From assembly GCA_002343845.1 (NCBI GenBank), contig DDSQ01000105.1, positions 1-32,897 of the forward strand: a DNA stretch of 32,897 nt. The letters are read 5' to 3'. The notes under the pieces are model-generated. The model did not search any database and had not been told where the DNA came from. It worked only from the letters and a program-made list of their open reading frames with translations. Within the stretch, counting starts at the first letter, position 1. Each line of letters starts with the position of its first letter. The position numbers and the translations under genes were made by a program. Origin of the DNA: Planctomycetes bacterium UBA2386 (GTDB lineage Bacteria; Planctomycetota; UBA1135; UBA2386). This document shows positions 25,001 to 31,119 of this stretch, piece by piece.

Positions 25001-25429
25001 TGGCGTTGGCTCAGGAACCGCGTCGCGTGGGAGTGGGGCCGGCTGCAGCGGCGGTTCGGCGGCGCTCCGACGGCCGAGGAACCGGCGACGTTCCACTCGC
25101 ACGCGATCGAAGCCGCGTTCCGCGCGGCGCTGCCGCTCTACCGCGTGCAGCCGCTGCCGGTGCGCACGGTGTTGTTCCGGCCCGCGCTCGACACCACCTA
25201 CGACCTCGGCAACGGCCGATTCGCCAACAAGGATCGTGAGCTCGTGCTGCCGGACAACGGCTGGACGCCGTTCGTGCGGGACCTGTCGGTGGTCGAGACG
25301 CCGGGCGACCACGACAGCATGGTGCTCGAGCCGAACGTGCGCTCGCTGGCCGCGGTCCTGCGTGGTGCGATCGAGAGTGTCGTCGCCCAGGCGCCCGCCG
25401 GCCCGACGCCGGTGCCCGCGCGTCGATGA
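19016..25429 (+). CDS. Single-module type I polyketide synthase (KS-AT-KR-DH-ACP-TE)
   Basis: The 2137-residue enzyme has a ketosynthase (about 1-430; Cys176 in TACSTS, His312 in HGTGT, His351 in NIGHLD). An acyltransferase follows (about 527-835; Ser625 in GHSLGE). Its AIAAHSR motif (His724) is closer to malonyl- than methylmalonyl-type. The ketoreductase (about 902-1360) has TGGLGGVG at 1155, Ser1302, Tyr1315 in DYAGAN, and the B-type-like Asp in GVIQDELI. A dehydratase (about 1370-1645) has His1399 in EEHRTGEGHAVVPG and Asp1571 in HPATLDLATGF. The carrier protein (about 1755-1825) has Ser1788 in LGGHSL. The thioesterase (about 1866-2125) has Ser1938 in GFSGGG, Asp1965 and His2099 in GDHDSM. 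There is no enoylreductase. One module with its own TE suggests iterative synthesis of an unsaturated or hydroxylated acyl chain. KR before DH is the reverse of the usual order. The GTG start leads straight into the KS. Confidence 0.93.
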   Translation: MDHDIAVIGMAARLPDARTIADYWRNLAGGVESVRSFTDQELLAAGVPPRRIRDPRYVKAGIVLDGLAEFDAEFFGFSPKEAAIMDPQHRQFLECAWEALEDAGHPPQTFGGPIGVFAGCGMGGYFAFHVLRNRQLLDEVGFFLLRHTGNDKDFLSTRVSYCFDLKGPSVNVQTACSTSLVAIHLACQSLLAGETDMALAGGVTIELPHQQGYTYSEGEILSPDGHCRAFDHRSRGTIFGSGAGAVVLRRLADAQRDGDHIWAVIKGSAVNNDGARKVGYMAPSVDGQAAAIAEALALAGVEPKDVGYVECHGTGTEIGDPIEVAALSQAFAGSKQKQYCGIGSVKTNIGHLDTAAGVASFIKVCLALHHEALPPTINYEAPNPLIDFGNTPFFVNDRLRPWPRGAKPRIAGVTSLGVGGTNAHVIVAEAPVAAAAPRVEAPRSHHVLAWSARNPRSLDEQARRLAAHLRNHPELDLGDVAATLLHGRTAFPRRRLLVCRDRDEAIRLLEGAEPHRVHTHTATDNAKVVFLLPGGGAQYRHMGRGLHANDPVFREHVDKGLSLLAGQLDVDLREVWLGDRMAADEVERVFDRPSVQLPAIFLVEYALAQSWIARGVKPAALLGHSLGENTAACLAGVFTFADALRLVTLRGRLFERIRGGGMVSVPLSAADCERHLSGNLDLATINAPGLCVVSGPDAELDAFARKLQQSEIEVQRVRIAIAAHSRLLEPILGEFGQFLASITLRAPQLPFVSNRTGTWITPAQATDPRYWVEHLRNTVRFADGVDVLLRDPTHVFLEVGPGRTLSSLVRQHPAWSGDRSAIASLRHPDEKIADEAYFAGAEARLWAAGAPVPSERLAPREFRRVVLPTYAFRHQKYWVDPDPVGAPTEVAGGADRVDDVSRWFWAPRWQRVDAPSGEVGKGVWLVFVDDTGVCRRVVAKLRDQKIEVVEVHLGDAYGKLGAGRYAIAPELGREGYDALLRDLAAEGKQVHGVLHGWLLTADRGFRPGSSFFHRCEEQGFYSLFFLAQALGGEELPPGFRVVVLANGLDGPDGGSEYPEKATVVGPCLVMPRELAGLTCALVDVPLPKKRRGAAGEAAMQALATTVVGELAAADGGQFAWRDGQRWRREHEARELAAGNGALPTRLRKNGTYLLTGGLGGVGSLVAEWLARSCQANLVLVGRSTLPPREQYDAWLAAHGADDATSRAIHRVRLLESSGATVFVGSADVADVVQMRALVAAARARFGPVHGVFHMAGVIQDELIAGKELATIERVMAPKVQGALVLEEVLGAEPQDFMVLFSSTSALLGPPGQVDYAGANAFLNALARRRSAAGKPTLALQWGTWNRVGMTAGDVVAEATGGRPEAIAEPLFHELVRQGGDEVVLNGRLAAATTWLLEEHRTGEGHAVVPGTGFLEMAAESLAALGENGPFEVRDLWFFRPLHVPDGESRAVRVRMRASIEGHEFQVQSESMLDDGQRGWQTHAQARLLLHAQSQPAPVDIVAIADACRDHRTPQGRDWLPSPQEAHLRFGPRWRVVRDIRYGAGQALATIALSPEFAGDLERFRMHPATLDLATGFAMELVPGYDGRRLWVPLAYRSVRVFDRLPREYRSVVRSCRQLGSGGDLVTVDLVLCDPTGRVLVEVEGFQMKRLAADQAFALAPVPTRADLGLGRDAAKGGSSAAEQILADNILKGILPAEGIDALGRLLARELTSECVVTPVPVPGLLAELAKAQAPAAAGGARFARPELDVDYVAPRDDVERTLVRFTEELLGIDAIGVQDDFFALGGHSLIAVRLFAKIKKTWRRDYPMSVLFEAPTIERLAAMLRADGVAGGGQDVAPAAGAVAEAPKSRYRHLVAMHPQKHGNGTPFFLVAGMFGNVLNLRHLAQLAGADRPFYGLQARGLFGDMAPHATFNEAAVDYLQEVRAVQPHGPYLLGGFSGGGIAAYEMAQQLLAAGEQVALLVMLDTPLPTKGVVGRADRLRIQWQRLRRQGPAYVWRWLRNRVAWEWGRLQRRFGGAPTAEEPATFHSHAIEAAFRAALPLYRVQPLPVRTVLFRPALDTTYDLGNGRFANKDRELVLPDNGWTPFVRDLSVVETPGDHDSMVLEPNVRSLAAVLRGAIESVVAQAPAGPTPVPARR

Positions 25430-26457
25430 GCGGTCCCGCGGCGAGCGACGCGATCGGCGTGGTCGTGATCGGCCGCAACGAGGGCGAGCGCCTGCGACGT
25501 TGCCTGCACTCGCTCGGCGAACGGGCGCGAGCCGCAGTCTACGTCGACTCGGGCTCGACCGACGGCAGCGTCGCGTTGGCGCGGTCGCTCGGCGTGCACG
25601 TCGTCGAACTCGACACCGCCATTCCGTTCACCGCGGCGCGCGCGCGCAACGCCGGGCTCGACGCCCTGGTCGCGACCGGTCGCGCCGGTGAGTTCGTGCA
25701 GTTCGTCGATGGCGACTGCGAGATCGAAGCCGGGTGGCTCGAGCGGGCCGCTGCCGAGCTGCGTGCCGATCCGCGGCTGGTCGTGGTGTTCGGCCGCCGG
25801 CGCGAACGCGAGCGCGAGGCGTCGCCGTACAACCGGCTCTGCGACCTCGAGTGGGACGTGCCGGTCGGCGACGTGTTGTCGTGCGGCGGCGACGCGATGA
25901 TGCGGGCGGCGGCGCTGCGCGACGTCGGTGGCTACGACGCGACCCTGATCGCCGGCGAGGAACCCGAGCTGTGCATGCGGCTGCGCGCGCGCGGCGGCGT
26001 GGTGCGCCGCATCGACGCGCCGATGACCATCCACGACGCGGCGATGACGAACTGGCGGCAGTGGTGGCGGCGCATGACTCGGTCGGGCTACGTCGAGGCC
26101 GAGGGGATTGCCCGGCACGGCCGCGCCTACCCGCGCCGGCGGTCGGCATGGGGCAACGTGCTGTGGGCCGTCGTGCTGCCGATCGATGCGTTCCTCGCGG
26201 CCGTGATCGCGTGGGCGCTCGGCTGGCCGTTCCTGGCCGCGATGGTGCTGTTGGCGTTGCTCGCGATCTACGCGCTGCAGTGGCGGCGCATCGCGCGTGG
26301 CGCCGCGGCGCGCTGGCCGGCGCGCGACGCACAGCTGTGGGCGACGTCGTGCCTGCTCGGGAAGTGGCCCGCGGCGCAGGGCATGTTCACGTTCTGGTGG
26401 CGGCGGCTGCGCGGCGGCCCACGCCGGCTCATCGAGTACAAGGCGCCGGCGCGCTGA
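25426..26457 (+). CDS. Family 2 glycosyltransferase with C-terminal membrane helices
   Basis: The 343-residue protein begins with a GT-A domain: GVVVIGRNEGERLRRCLHSL, VYVDSGSTDGSVALA, the D-x-D-like FVQFVDGDCEIEAGWL, and LSCGGDAMMRAAALRDVGG followed by EEPELCMRLRARG. Two hydrophobic helices near residues 243-285 (VLWAVVLPIDAFLAAVIAWA, FLAAMVLLALLAIYAL) anchor it in the membrane. Proteins of this shape often work on lipid-linked acceptors. Its ATG overlaps the polyketide synthase stop (ATGA), so it is probably made with the synthase. That coupling is the strongest hint that the polyketide product is glycosylated. Its last 29 bp overlap the convergent downstream gene. Confidence 0.88.
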   Translation: MSGPAASDAIGVVVIGRNEGERLRRCLHSLGERARAAVYVDSGSTDGSVALARSLGVHVVELDTAIPFTAARARNAGLDALVATGRAGEFVQFVDGDCEIEAGWLERAAAELRADPRLVVVFGRRREREREASPYNRLCDLEWDVPVGDVLSCGGDAMMRAAALRDVGGYDATLIAGEEPELCMRLRARGGVVRRIDAPMTIHDAAMTNWRQWWRRMTRSGYVEAEGIARHGRAYPRRRSAWGNVLWAVVLPIDAFLAAVIAWALGWPFLAAMVLLALLAIYALQWRRIARGAAARWPARDAQLWATSCLLGKWPAAQGMFTFWWRRLRGGPRRLIEYKAPAR

Positions 26458-27661
26458 CTGCGTCGATCAGCGCGAGCAGCCGGCCGGCTTCGACCTTGGC
26501 GTCGTGCGCGCGGGCGACCGCGAGTGCACCCGCGGCGCCGAGCGCGGCGAGTCGCTCGCTCGGTGCCGCCAGCAGTTCCCGCATCGCCGCCGCGAGCGCC
26601 TGGGCGTCGCCGGCGGGCACCAGCCACCCGGTCTCGCCGGGCCGCACGAGTTCGGGAATGCCCGCGATGGCGGTCGCGATGACGGGCCGGTGGAGGGCCA
26701 GCGCTTCCATGACGACGACCGGCAGGCCTTCGGCGAAGCTCGGCAGCACGAGTCCGCGCGCGGCCAGCAAGTGGTCGCGAACCTGGGCGCCGGTCTGCCA
26801 ACCGACCAGCCGCACGGTGCCCTCGAGGCCCGCCGCCGCGATGCGCTGCGCGATCACGGGTCGCAGTTCGCCGTCGCCGATGACCACCAGTTCGAACGCG
26901 ACGCCGGCGTCGCGCAGCGCGGCCGCCGCGTCGACGAGCAGCAGCTGGCCCTTCTGCTCGACCATGCGCCCGATGGTGACCAGGCGCGGGACGGTCGGCA
27001 CCGGCGTCGCGGGCGCGCCGAGCCACGACGGATCGACGCCGCAGCGGACGACGTGCACCTTGCTCCATTCGCCGTGCGCCGCCCAGCGCAGCAGTTGGCT
27101 CCGGCCGTAGGCGCTGATCGCGACGGCGAACGCGGCGTGCGTGATCTTCTCGCCGAGCGCGAGCGCCTGCGGCTGGTCGAATTCCTCGGGGCCGTGCACG
27201 GTGAAGCTGTAGGTCGGGCCGCCGAGCAGCCGGCACAGCATGGCGACGGTCGTCGAGTTCGAGCCGAAGTGCGCGTGCAGGTGGCGCACGCCGTCGCGGG
27301 CGAGCCAGCGGCGGAGCAGGCAGGCCTCGGCCAGGTAGGCGAGGTGCACCAGGCGCCCGCGCCGCGAGCCGCGCCCGATCCGCCACGCCGTGCGCAGCGC
27401 CCGCACGAACGACAGCGGCGATCGCAGCGCCCGGCCGGCGGTCGCGGCGAACAGCGCCACACCGCCCGCAGCGAGCAGGTAGCGCGTGCGGCTCGCCTCG
27501 GCGCGATCGTCGGCGTCGACCAACGTGTCGGGCCACGGCCGCACCGCGTACCGCAGCACCGGTCGTCCAGCCGCCTCGATCGCCGCGATCTCGCGGCGGA
27601 TGAAGGTCTGGCTCGCCATCGGGTACTGGTTGACGAGATAACCGAGCATGGGCGTGGTCAC
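26429..27661 (-). CDS. GT4-type glycosyltransferase
   Basis: The 410-residue protein has the GT-B fold. The N-terminal half includes GYLVNQYPMASQTFIRREI, a frequent start in polysaccharide GT4 enzymes, the HLHAHFGSNSTTVA segment and YSFTVHGPEEFD. The C-terminal half has LVTIGRMVEQKGQLLLVDA, VVIGDGELRPVI, and the retaining-enzyme E-x7-E motif in FAEGLPVVVMEALAL, followed by TAIAGIPELVRPGETGWLVP. The GTG at 27661 is chosen as start because it overlaps the preceding gene's TGA (GTGA), matching the coupling pattern of this locus; ATG at 27649 is the alternative. The 3' end overlaps the convergent GT2 coding region by 29 bp. The sugar is unknown. Confidence 0.85.
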   Translation of the reverse strand: MTTPMLGYLVNQYPMASQTFIRREIAAIEAAGRPVLRYAVRPWPDTLVDADDRAEASRTRYLLAAGGVALFAATAGRALRSPLSFVRALRTAWRIGRGSRRGRLVHLAYLAEACLLRRWLARDGVRHLHAHFGSNSTTVAMLCRLLGGPTYSFTVHGPEEFDQPQALALGEKITHAAFAVAISAYGRSQLLRWAAHGEWSKVHVVRCGVDPSWLGAPATPVPTVPRLVTIGRMVEQKGQLLLVDAAAALRDAGVAFELVVIGDGELRPVIAQRIAAAGLEGTVRLVGWQTGAQVRDHLLAARGLVLPSFAEGLPVVVMEALALHRPVIATAIAGIPELVRPGETGWLVPAGDAQALAAAMRELLAAPSERLAALGAAGALAVARAHDAKVEAGRLLALIDAVSAPAPCTR

Positions 27662-28899
27662 GGGCGGAGCCCCGGCGTGCACTGCGCACGGCGCTCGAGC
27701 CATTGTTCCTGCGTGTTGGCGGCTGCGAAGGTGAACGCCGCGCGCGCCAGTGCAACCAGCCGCGCGCGGTCGCTGGCCAGCGCACCGAGTGCCTTGGCCA
27801 ACGCCGCGTGGTCGGGCCACGGCACCACGACGACGCCCGCGTTCTGCTCGGCGAGCTCGGCGTAGTAGTAGGTGTCGAAGGCGAGCACCGCCATGCCGAG
27901 GGCCTGCGCGTCGATCGCGCTGCGCGGCGTATCTTCGCTCAGAGGGCAGGCCAGCAGCACGTCGCACTGCGCGAGCTCGGCGAAGAACTGCTGCCCGTAC
28001 GGCCGCGAGCCGTGGAAACGCGCCACGTCGTCTAGCTGCAGTTCGTGCGTGAGCGCCGTCAGCGCCTCGCGGCTCGGACCGTCGCCGTAGACGTCGAAGG
28101 TCACCGCAGCACCGGCCGCGCGGGCGGCGTGCACCGCGCGCAGCATGCGGTCGATGCCCTTGTAGTCGACGAGCCGGCCGAAGTAGCAGGCGCGCAGACC
28201 CACGCTGGCCTGCAAGCGCTCGAGTCGCTGCTGCTGACGGTCGGGCGGCAGCACCATGTCGGCCGAGTGTGCGCTGTCGAGGATGTAGTGCACGTTCGGC
28301 TTGCCGCGACCGAAGTCGCGCACCAGCGCCCGGCCCTTCAGGAACACCGTCGACGCCAGCATGCGCGCGAGATGGTGCTGCAGCGCGAACCAGCGGTCGT
28401 GCACGTGGCGCCGGCGCCAGGCGACGCCACGGCTCCAGCGCCCGGTCGCCAGGTGCATACGCGCGGAGTTGCGATGGTCGATGTCGGTGACGTAGATCGT
28501 GTGGCGGGACCGCAGCCGGCCGATCGCCAAGGCGAGGTTCTCGAACGGGGAGAACAACTGCGAGGGCCCTGCGTGCACCCAGCCGGCGCGGCCGACCGCG
28601 CGCCAGATGCGCGCCGCCAGGGCCGGCAGTCGCAGCATCGCCCGCAGGCGCCCGCCACCGAGCGCGAACGCGGCGGTGAACACGATGCGTTCGGTGGCGG
28701 CGTCGACCGGACGCAGCGACCCCTGGTTCGCGGCGTACTGCGCGGCGTCCATCGCCGGCGCCAGCACTTCGATCGCGGCGACGCGTGGGCCGAGGCTCGC
28801 CAGCAGCTTCTGCAGGTGCAACGCGAACGCGCTCTCGACCGCGGCGCGGCCGTCGTGCAACCGGTGGAAGGGCACGGGCACGACCAGCAGGTACCGCAT
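27658..28899 (-). CDS. GT4-like glycosyltransferase with variant E-x7-D motif
   Basis: The 413-residue protein starts with RYLLVVPVPFHRLHDGRAAVES and has an unusually positive middle region (SRGVAWRRRHVHDRW). The C-terminal GT-B half is recognisable: ACYFGRLVDYKGIDRML, FDVYGDGPSREALTAL, and LLACPLSEDTPRSAIDAQALGM read in two parts as the donor-site loop. There the usual E-x7-E appears as E-x7-D. Downstream VVVVPWPDHAALAKAL completes the fold. The ATG at 28899 has TAGGAT (28914-28909, minus strand) nine bases upstream, a good -10 match. It is the first gene of a two-gene minus-strand unit with the next GT4, coupled by GTGA. Activity is likely but the donor is unknown. Confidence 0.82.
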   Translation of the reverse strand: MRYLLVVPVPFHRLHDGRAAVESAFALHLQKLLASLGPRVAAIEVLAPAMDAAQYAANQGSLRPVDAATERIVFTAAFALGGGRLRAMLRLPALAARIWRAVGRAGWVHAGPSQLFSPFENLALAIGRLRSRHTIYVTDIDHRNSARMHLATGRWSRGVAWRRRHVHDRWFALQHHLARMLASTVFLKGRALVRDFGRGKPNVHYILDSAHSADMVLPPDRQQQRLERLQASVGLRACYFGRLVDYKGIDRMLRAVHAARAAGAAVTFDVYGDGPSREALTALTHELQLDDVARFHGSRPYGQQFFAELAQCDVLLACPLSEDTPRSAIDAQALGMAVLAFDTYYYAELAEQNAGVVVVPWPDHAALAKALGALASDRARLVALARAAFTFAAANTQEQWLERRAQCTPGLRP

Positions 28900-28979
28900 C
28901 GGCGCGGGATCCTACGAGCCGCGCCCGCCCGCAGGAATCTCGTCGCGCGCCGAGGGCTCGCGGGGCAGCATTCGCGCCC

Positions 28980-30218
28980 GTGCCATCGACGCCGAGCCAT
29001 CCGCTGCGCGTCGCGTTCGTCAGCCCGGCGTGGCCGCCGGAGCTCGTGCAGAACGGCGTAGCCACCTACGTCGCGAACGTGCGCCAGGGTCTCGCGACGC
29101 TCGGCATCGCCAGCGCCGTGATCGCGCGTTCGCCGGGTGTCCCGGAGTCCGCCGAGGTCGCGGTCGTGCGCAACGAGGCGGAAAGCACGCTGTCCGGCCG
29201 GATCGCGGCGGCCCTGCGGCGCCGCATCACTCCGGCTGCCGCCGACTACGTCCAGGCGGCGATCGACGTCGTCGCGGCGGCGGCCCGCCTGCGGCAGCGC
29301 TTCCCGTTCGATTGCCTGGAGATGGAGGAGGCCTACGGGGTCGCCCTGCACGTGATGCGCCGATCGCCGCAGCCCGTGATGCTGCGCCTGCACGGTCCGT
29401 GGTTCCTGACCGGCGCGGCCTCGGGAGTCGCCAACGATGCCGTGTTCGCGCGGCGGGTCGCGATGGAGGGCCGGGCGATCCTGCGCGCCGCCGCGGTCAG
29501 TGCGCCGACGCGCGTCCTGCTCGACGCGGTGCAGCGCCACTACGGCCGCGAACTGTCGTGCGCCGAAGTCGTGCCGAACCCCGGTCCGCCGATCGACGAG
29601 GCTCGCAGCTGGTCGCCGCGGGCGAGTCCACGCCAGCTCGTGCACATCGGCCGCTTCGAGGCCTTGAAGGGCAGCGACGTCGCGATCGACGCGTTCGCGG
29701 CGCTCGCCCCGCGGTTCCCGGACCTCGAGCTGGTGCTCGTCGGGCCAGATCTCGGCTTCGCCGGCCCCGATGGCGTGCGCCGCGACTTCGCCGCCTTCCT
29801 GCGCGACCGCGCGCTGCCGGCGGCTGTCGCCGCACGCATCCGTTTCCTCGGGCCGCAGCCGCCGGCGGTGGTCGCCGAACTGCGGCGTGGGGCCGCGGTC
29901 GTGTTGGTGCCGTCGCGCTACGAGAACTTCCCGCTCGCCGTGCTCGAGGCGATGGCCGACGGCTGCCCGATCGTCGCCTCGGCCGTCGGGGGCATTCCCG
30001 AGCTCATCACCGACGGGGAGAACGGCCGCCTGGTGCCGCCCGGCGATGCGCCAGCACTCGCCGCAGTCGTGGCGTCGCTGCTCGCGTCCCCCGAGGCGGC
30101 GAGGCTCGGCGCCGCCGCGCGAGCCCGGTACCGCCGGACGTGGACGCCCGAAGTCGTCGCGGCGCGCATGGCCACGTTCCACCAGCGCGTCGCCGACCAC
30201 TGCCGATTGCGGCGCTGA
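28980..30218 (+). CDS. GT4-type glycosyltransferase
   Basis: The 412-residue GT-B protein begins PLRVAFVSPAWPPELVQNGV and YVANVRQGL, the usual first strand and glycine-rich loop. Later motifs are VMLRLHGPWFL, LVHIGRFEALKGSDVAIDAF and LVLVGPDLGFAGPDG. The donor loop SRYENFPLAVLEAMA has a full E-x7-E, followed by SAVGGIPELITDGENGRLVP. The GTG at 28980 is used because the conserved domain starts within ten residues; the frame is open further upstream but that extension is arginine-rich and lies antisense to the divergent gene. The gene is divergent from the two minus-strand GT4 genes with an 80-bp gap. Confidence 0.87.
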   Translation: MPSTPSHPLRVAFVSPAWPPELVQNGVATYVANVRQGLATLGIASAVIARSPGVPESAEVAVVRNEAESTLSGRIAAALRRRITPAAADYVQAAIDVVAAAARLRQRFPFDCLEMEEAYGVALHVMRRSPQPVMLRLHGPWFLTGAASGVANDAVFARRVAMEGRAILRAAAVSAPTRVLLDAVQRHYGRELSCAEVVPNPGPPIDEARSWSPRASPRQLVHIGRFEALKGSDVAIDAFAALAPRFPDLELVLVGPDLGFAGPDGVRRDFAAFLRDRALPAAVAARIRFLGPQPPAVVAELRRGAAVVLVPSRYENFPLAVLEAMADGCPIVASAVGGIPELITDGENGRLVPPGDAPALAAVVASLLASPEAARLGAAARARYRRTWTPEVVAARMATFHQRVADHCRLRR

Positions 30219-30230
30219 ACCGCCGCGCGC

Positions 30231-30258
30231 TTGCAGATCGATGGCACGGCAGGACGAT
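30231..30258 (+). promoter_or_regulatory. Possible promoter of the dioxygenase gene
   Basis: TTGCAG (30231-30236) and GACGAT (30253-30258) are spaced 16 bases apart in the 54-bp gap before the dioxygenase ATG. The -35-like hexamer resembles those at 5995 and 7460. Weak -10. Confidence 0.2.
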
Positions 30259-30272
30259 AGGACCGACAGTCC

Positions 30273-31076
30273 ATGGCGCACTACAGCATCGAACCCGACC
30301 GGTTGCTGCGACTCGGTCGCGACCTCCACGACAAGTACGTCGGCGCCAAACCGTTCCCGCACATCGCGATCGACGACTTCTTTCCGCCGGCCGTCGTCGA
30401 CGCGGTGCTGGCCGAGTTCCCGAAGCCCGGGGACATCGAATGGCAGAAGTTCGACAACCCGCGCGAGAAGAAGCTCGCCTGCAACGAAGAACACAAGCTC
30501 GGGCCGGCGACGCGTGGCCTGATCTGGGAGCTCAACTCGCAGGTCTTCCTGCGGTTCCTCGAGCAGCTCACCGGCATCGCGAACCTGATCCCCGACCCGC
30601 AGTTGTCGGGCGGTGGCATGCACCAGATCGTGCGCGGCGGCAAGCTCGGCCTGCACGTCGACTTCAACAAGCACGGTCCCTACCAGCTCGACCGACGGCT
30701 CAACCTGCTGCTCTACCTCAACAAGGACTGGAAGGAGGAGTACGGCGGTCACCTGCAGCTCTGGGACCGCGACATGAAGCAGTGCGGGCAGCGCATCCTG
30801 CCGGTGTTCAATCGCGTCGCGCTGTTCTCGACGACCGAGACCTCGTGGCATGGCCATCCCGATCCGCTGGCCTGTCCGGAAGGCTGGTCGCGCAAGTCGA
30901 TCGCGCTCTACTACTACACGAACGGCCGCCAGGACGGCGCCGACGCGCCGGAGCACACCACGGTGTTCCGCGAACGGCCGGGCGAAGTCGTGCCGAAGGA
31001 GAATGCGGGTGTCGCCCTGCGTGACTTCGTGCCGCCGCTGCTGTGGCGTGGACTGAAGAGGCTCGCCGGCCGATGA
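30273..31076 (+). CDS. 2-oxoglutarate/Fe(II)-dependent dioxygenase
   Basis: The 267-residue protein has the double-stranded beta-helix signature of prolyl-4-hydroxylase-like 2OG-Fe(II) oxygenases. The first iron ligands are His128 and Asp130 in LGLHVDFN. The distal His is His193 or His195 in SWHGHPDPL, and the 2-oxoglutarate-binding Arg is probably Arg207 in SRKSIALYYYT. Supporting segments are PFPHIAIDDFFPP at the N-terminus and LNLLLYLNKDW with EYGGHLQLWDRD in the core. There is no signal peptide, so it should act in the cytoplasm. Such enzymes hydroxylate small molecules, sugars, lipids or protein residues. Placement between a glycosyltransferase and the polymerase-like gene suggests that a precursor of the surface polymer or the polyketide chain is its substrate, which is inference. 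Confidence 0.87.
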   Translation: MAHYSIEPDRLLRLGRDLHDKYVGAKPFPHIAIDDFFPPAVVDAVLAEFPKPGDIEWQKFDNPREKKLACNEEHKLGPATRGLIWELNSQVFLRFLEQLTGIANLIPDPQLSGGGMHQIVRGGKLGLHVDFNKHGPYQLDRRLNLLLYLNKDWKEEYGGHLQLWDRDMKQCGQRILPVFNRVALFSTTETSWHGHPDPLACPEGWSRKSIALYYYTNGRQDGADAPEHTTVFRERPGEVVPKENAGVALRDFVPPLLWRGLKRLAGR

Positions 31077-31119
31077 GCGGCGGCTGCCAGGAGTCGCAGC
31101 GACGGGGCGTTCCGGTCGG

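Noticed and set aside
18884..25312. A 2142-codon open frame on the minus strand opposite the polyketide synthase
   Set aside because: It mirrors the PKS almost exactly, is rich in Arg, Ala, His and Asp, and shows no domain motif. High GC at third codon positions removes stops from the antisense frame; the PKS frame carries all the catalytic motifs.
28785..28979. N-terminal extension of the plus-strand GT4 gene
   Set aside because: The extra 65 codons are Arg/Ala-rich and antisense to the divergent GT4; the GT-B fold begins right after the GTG at 28980.
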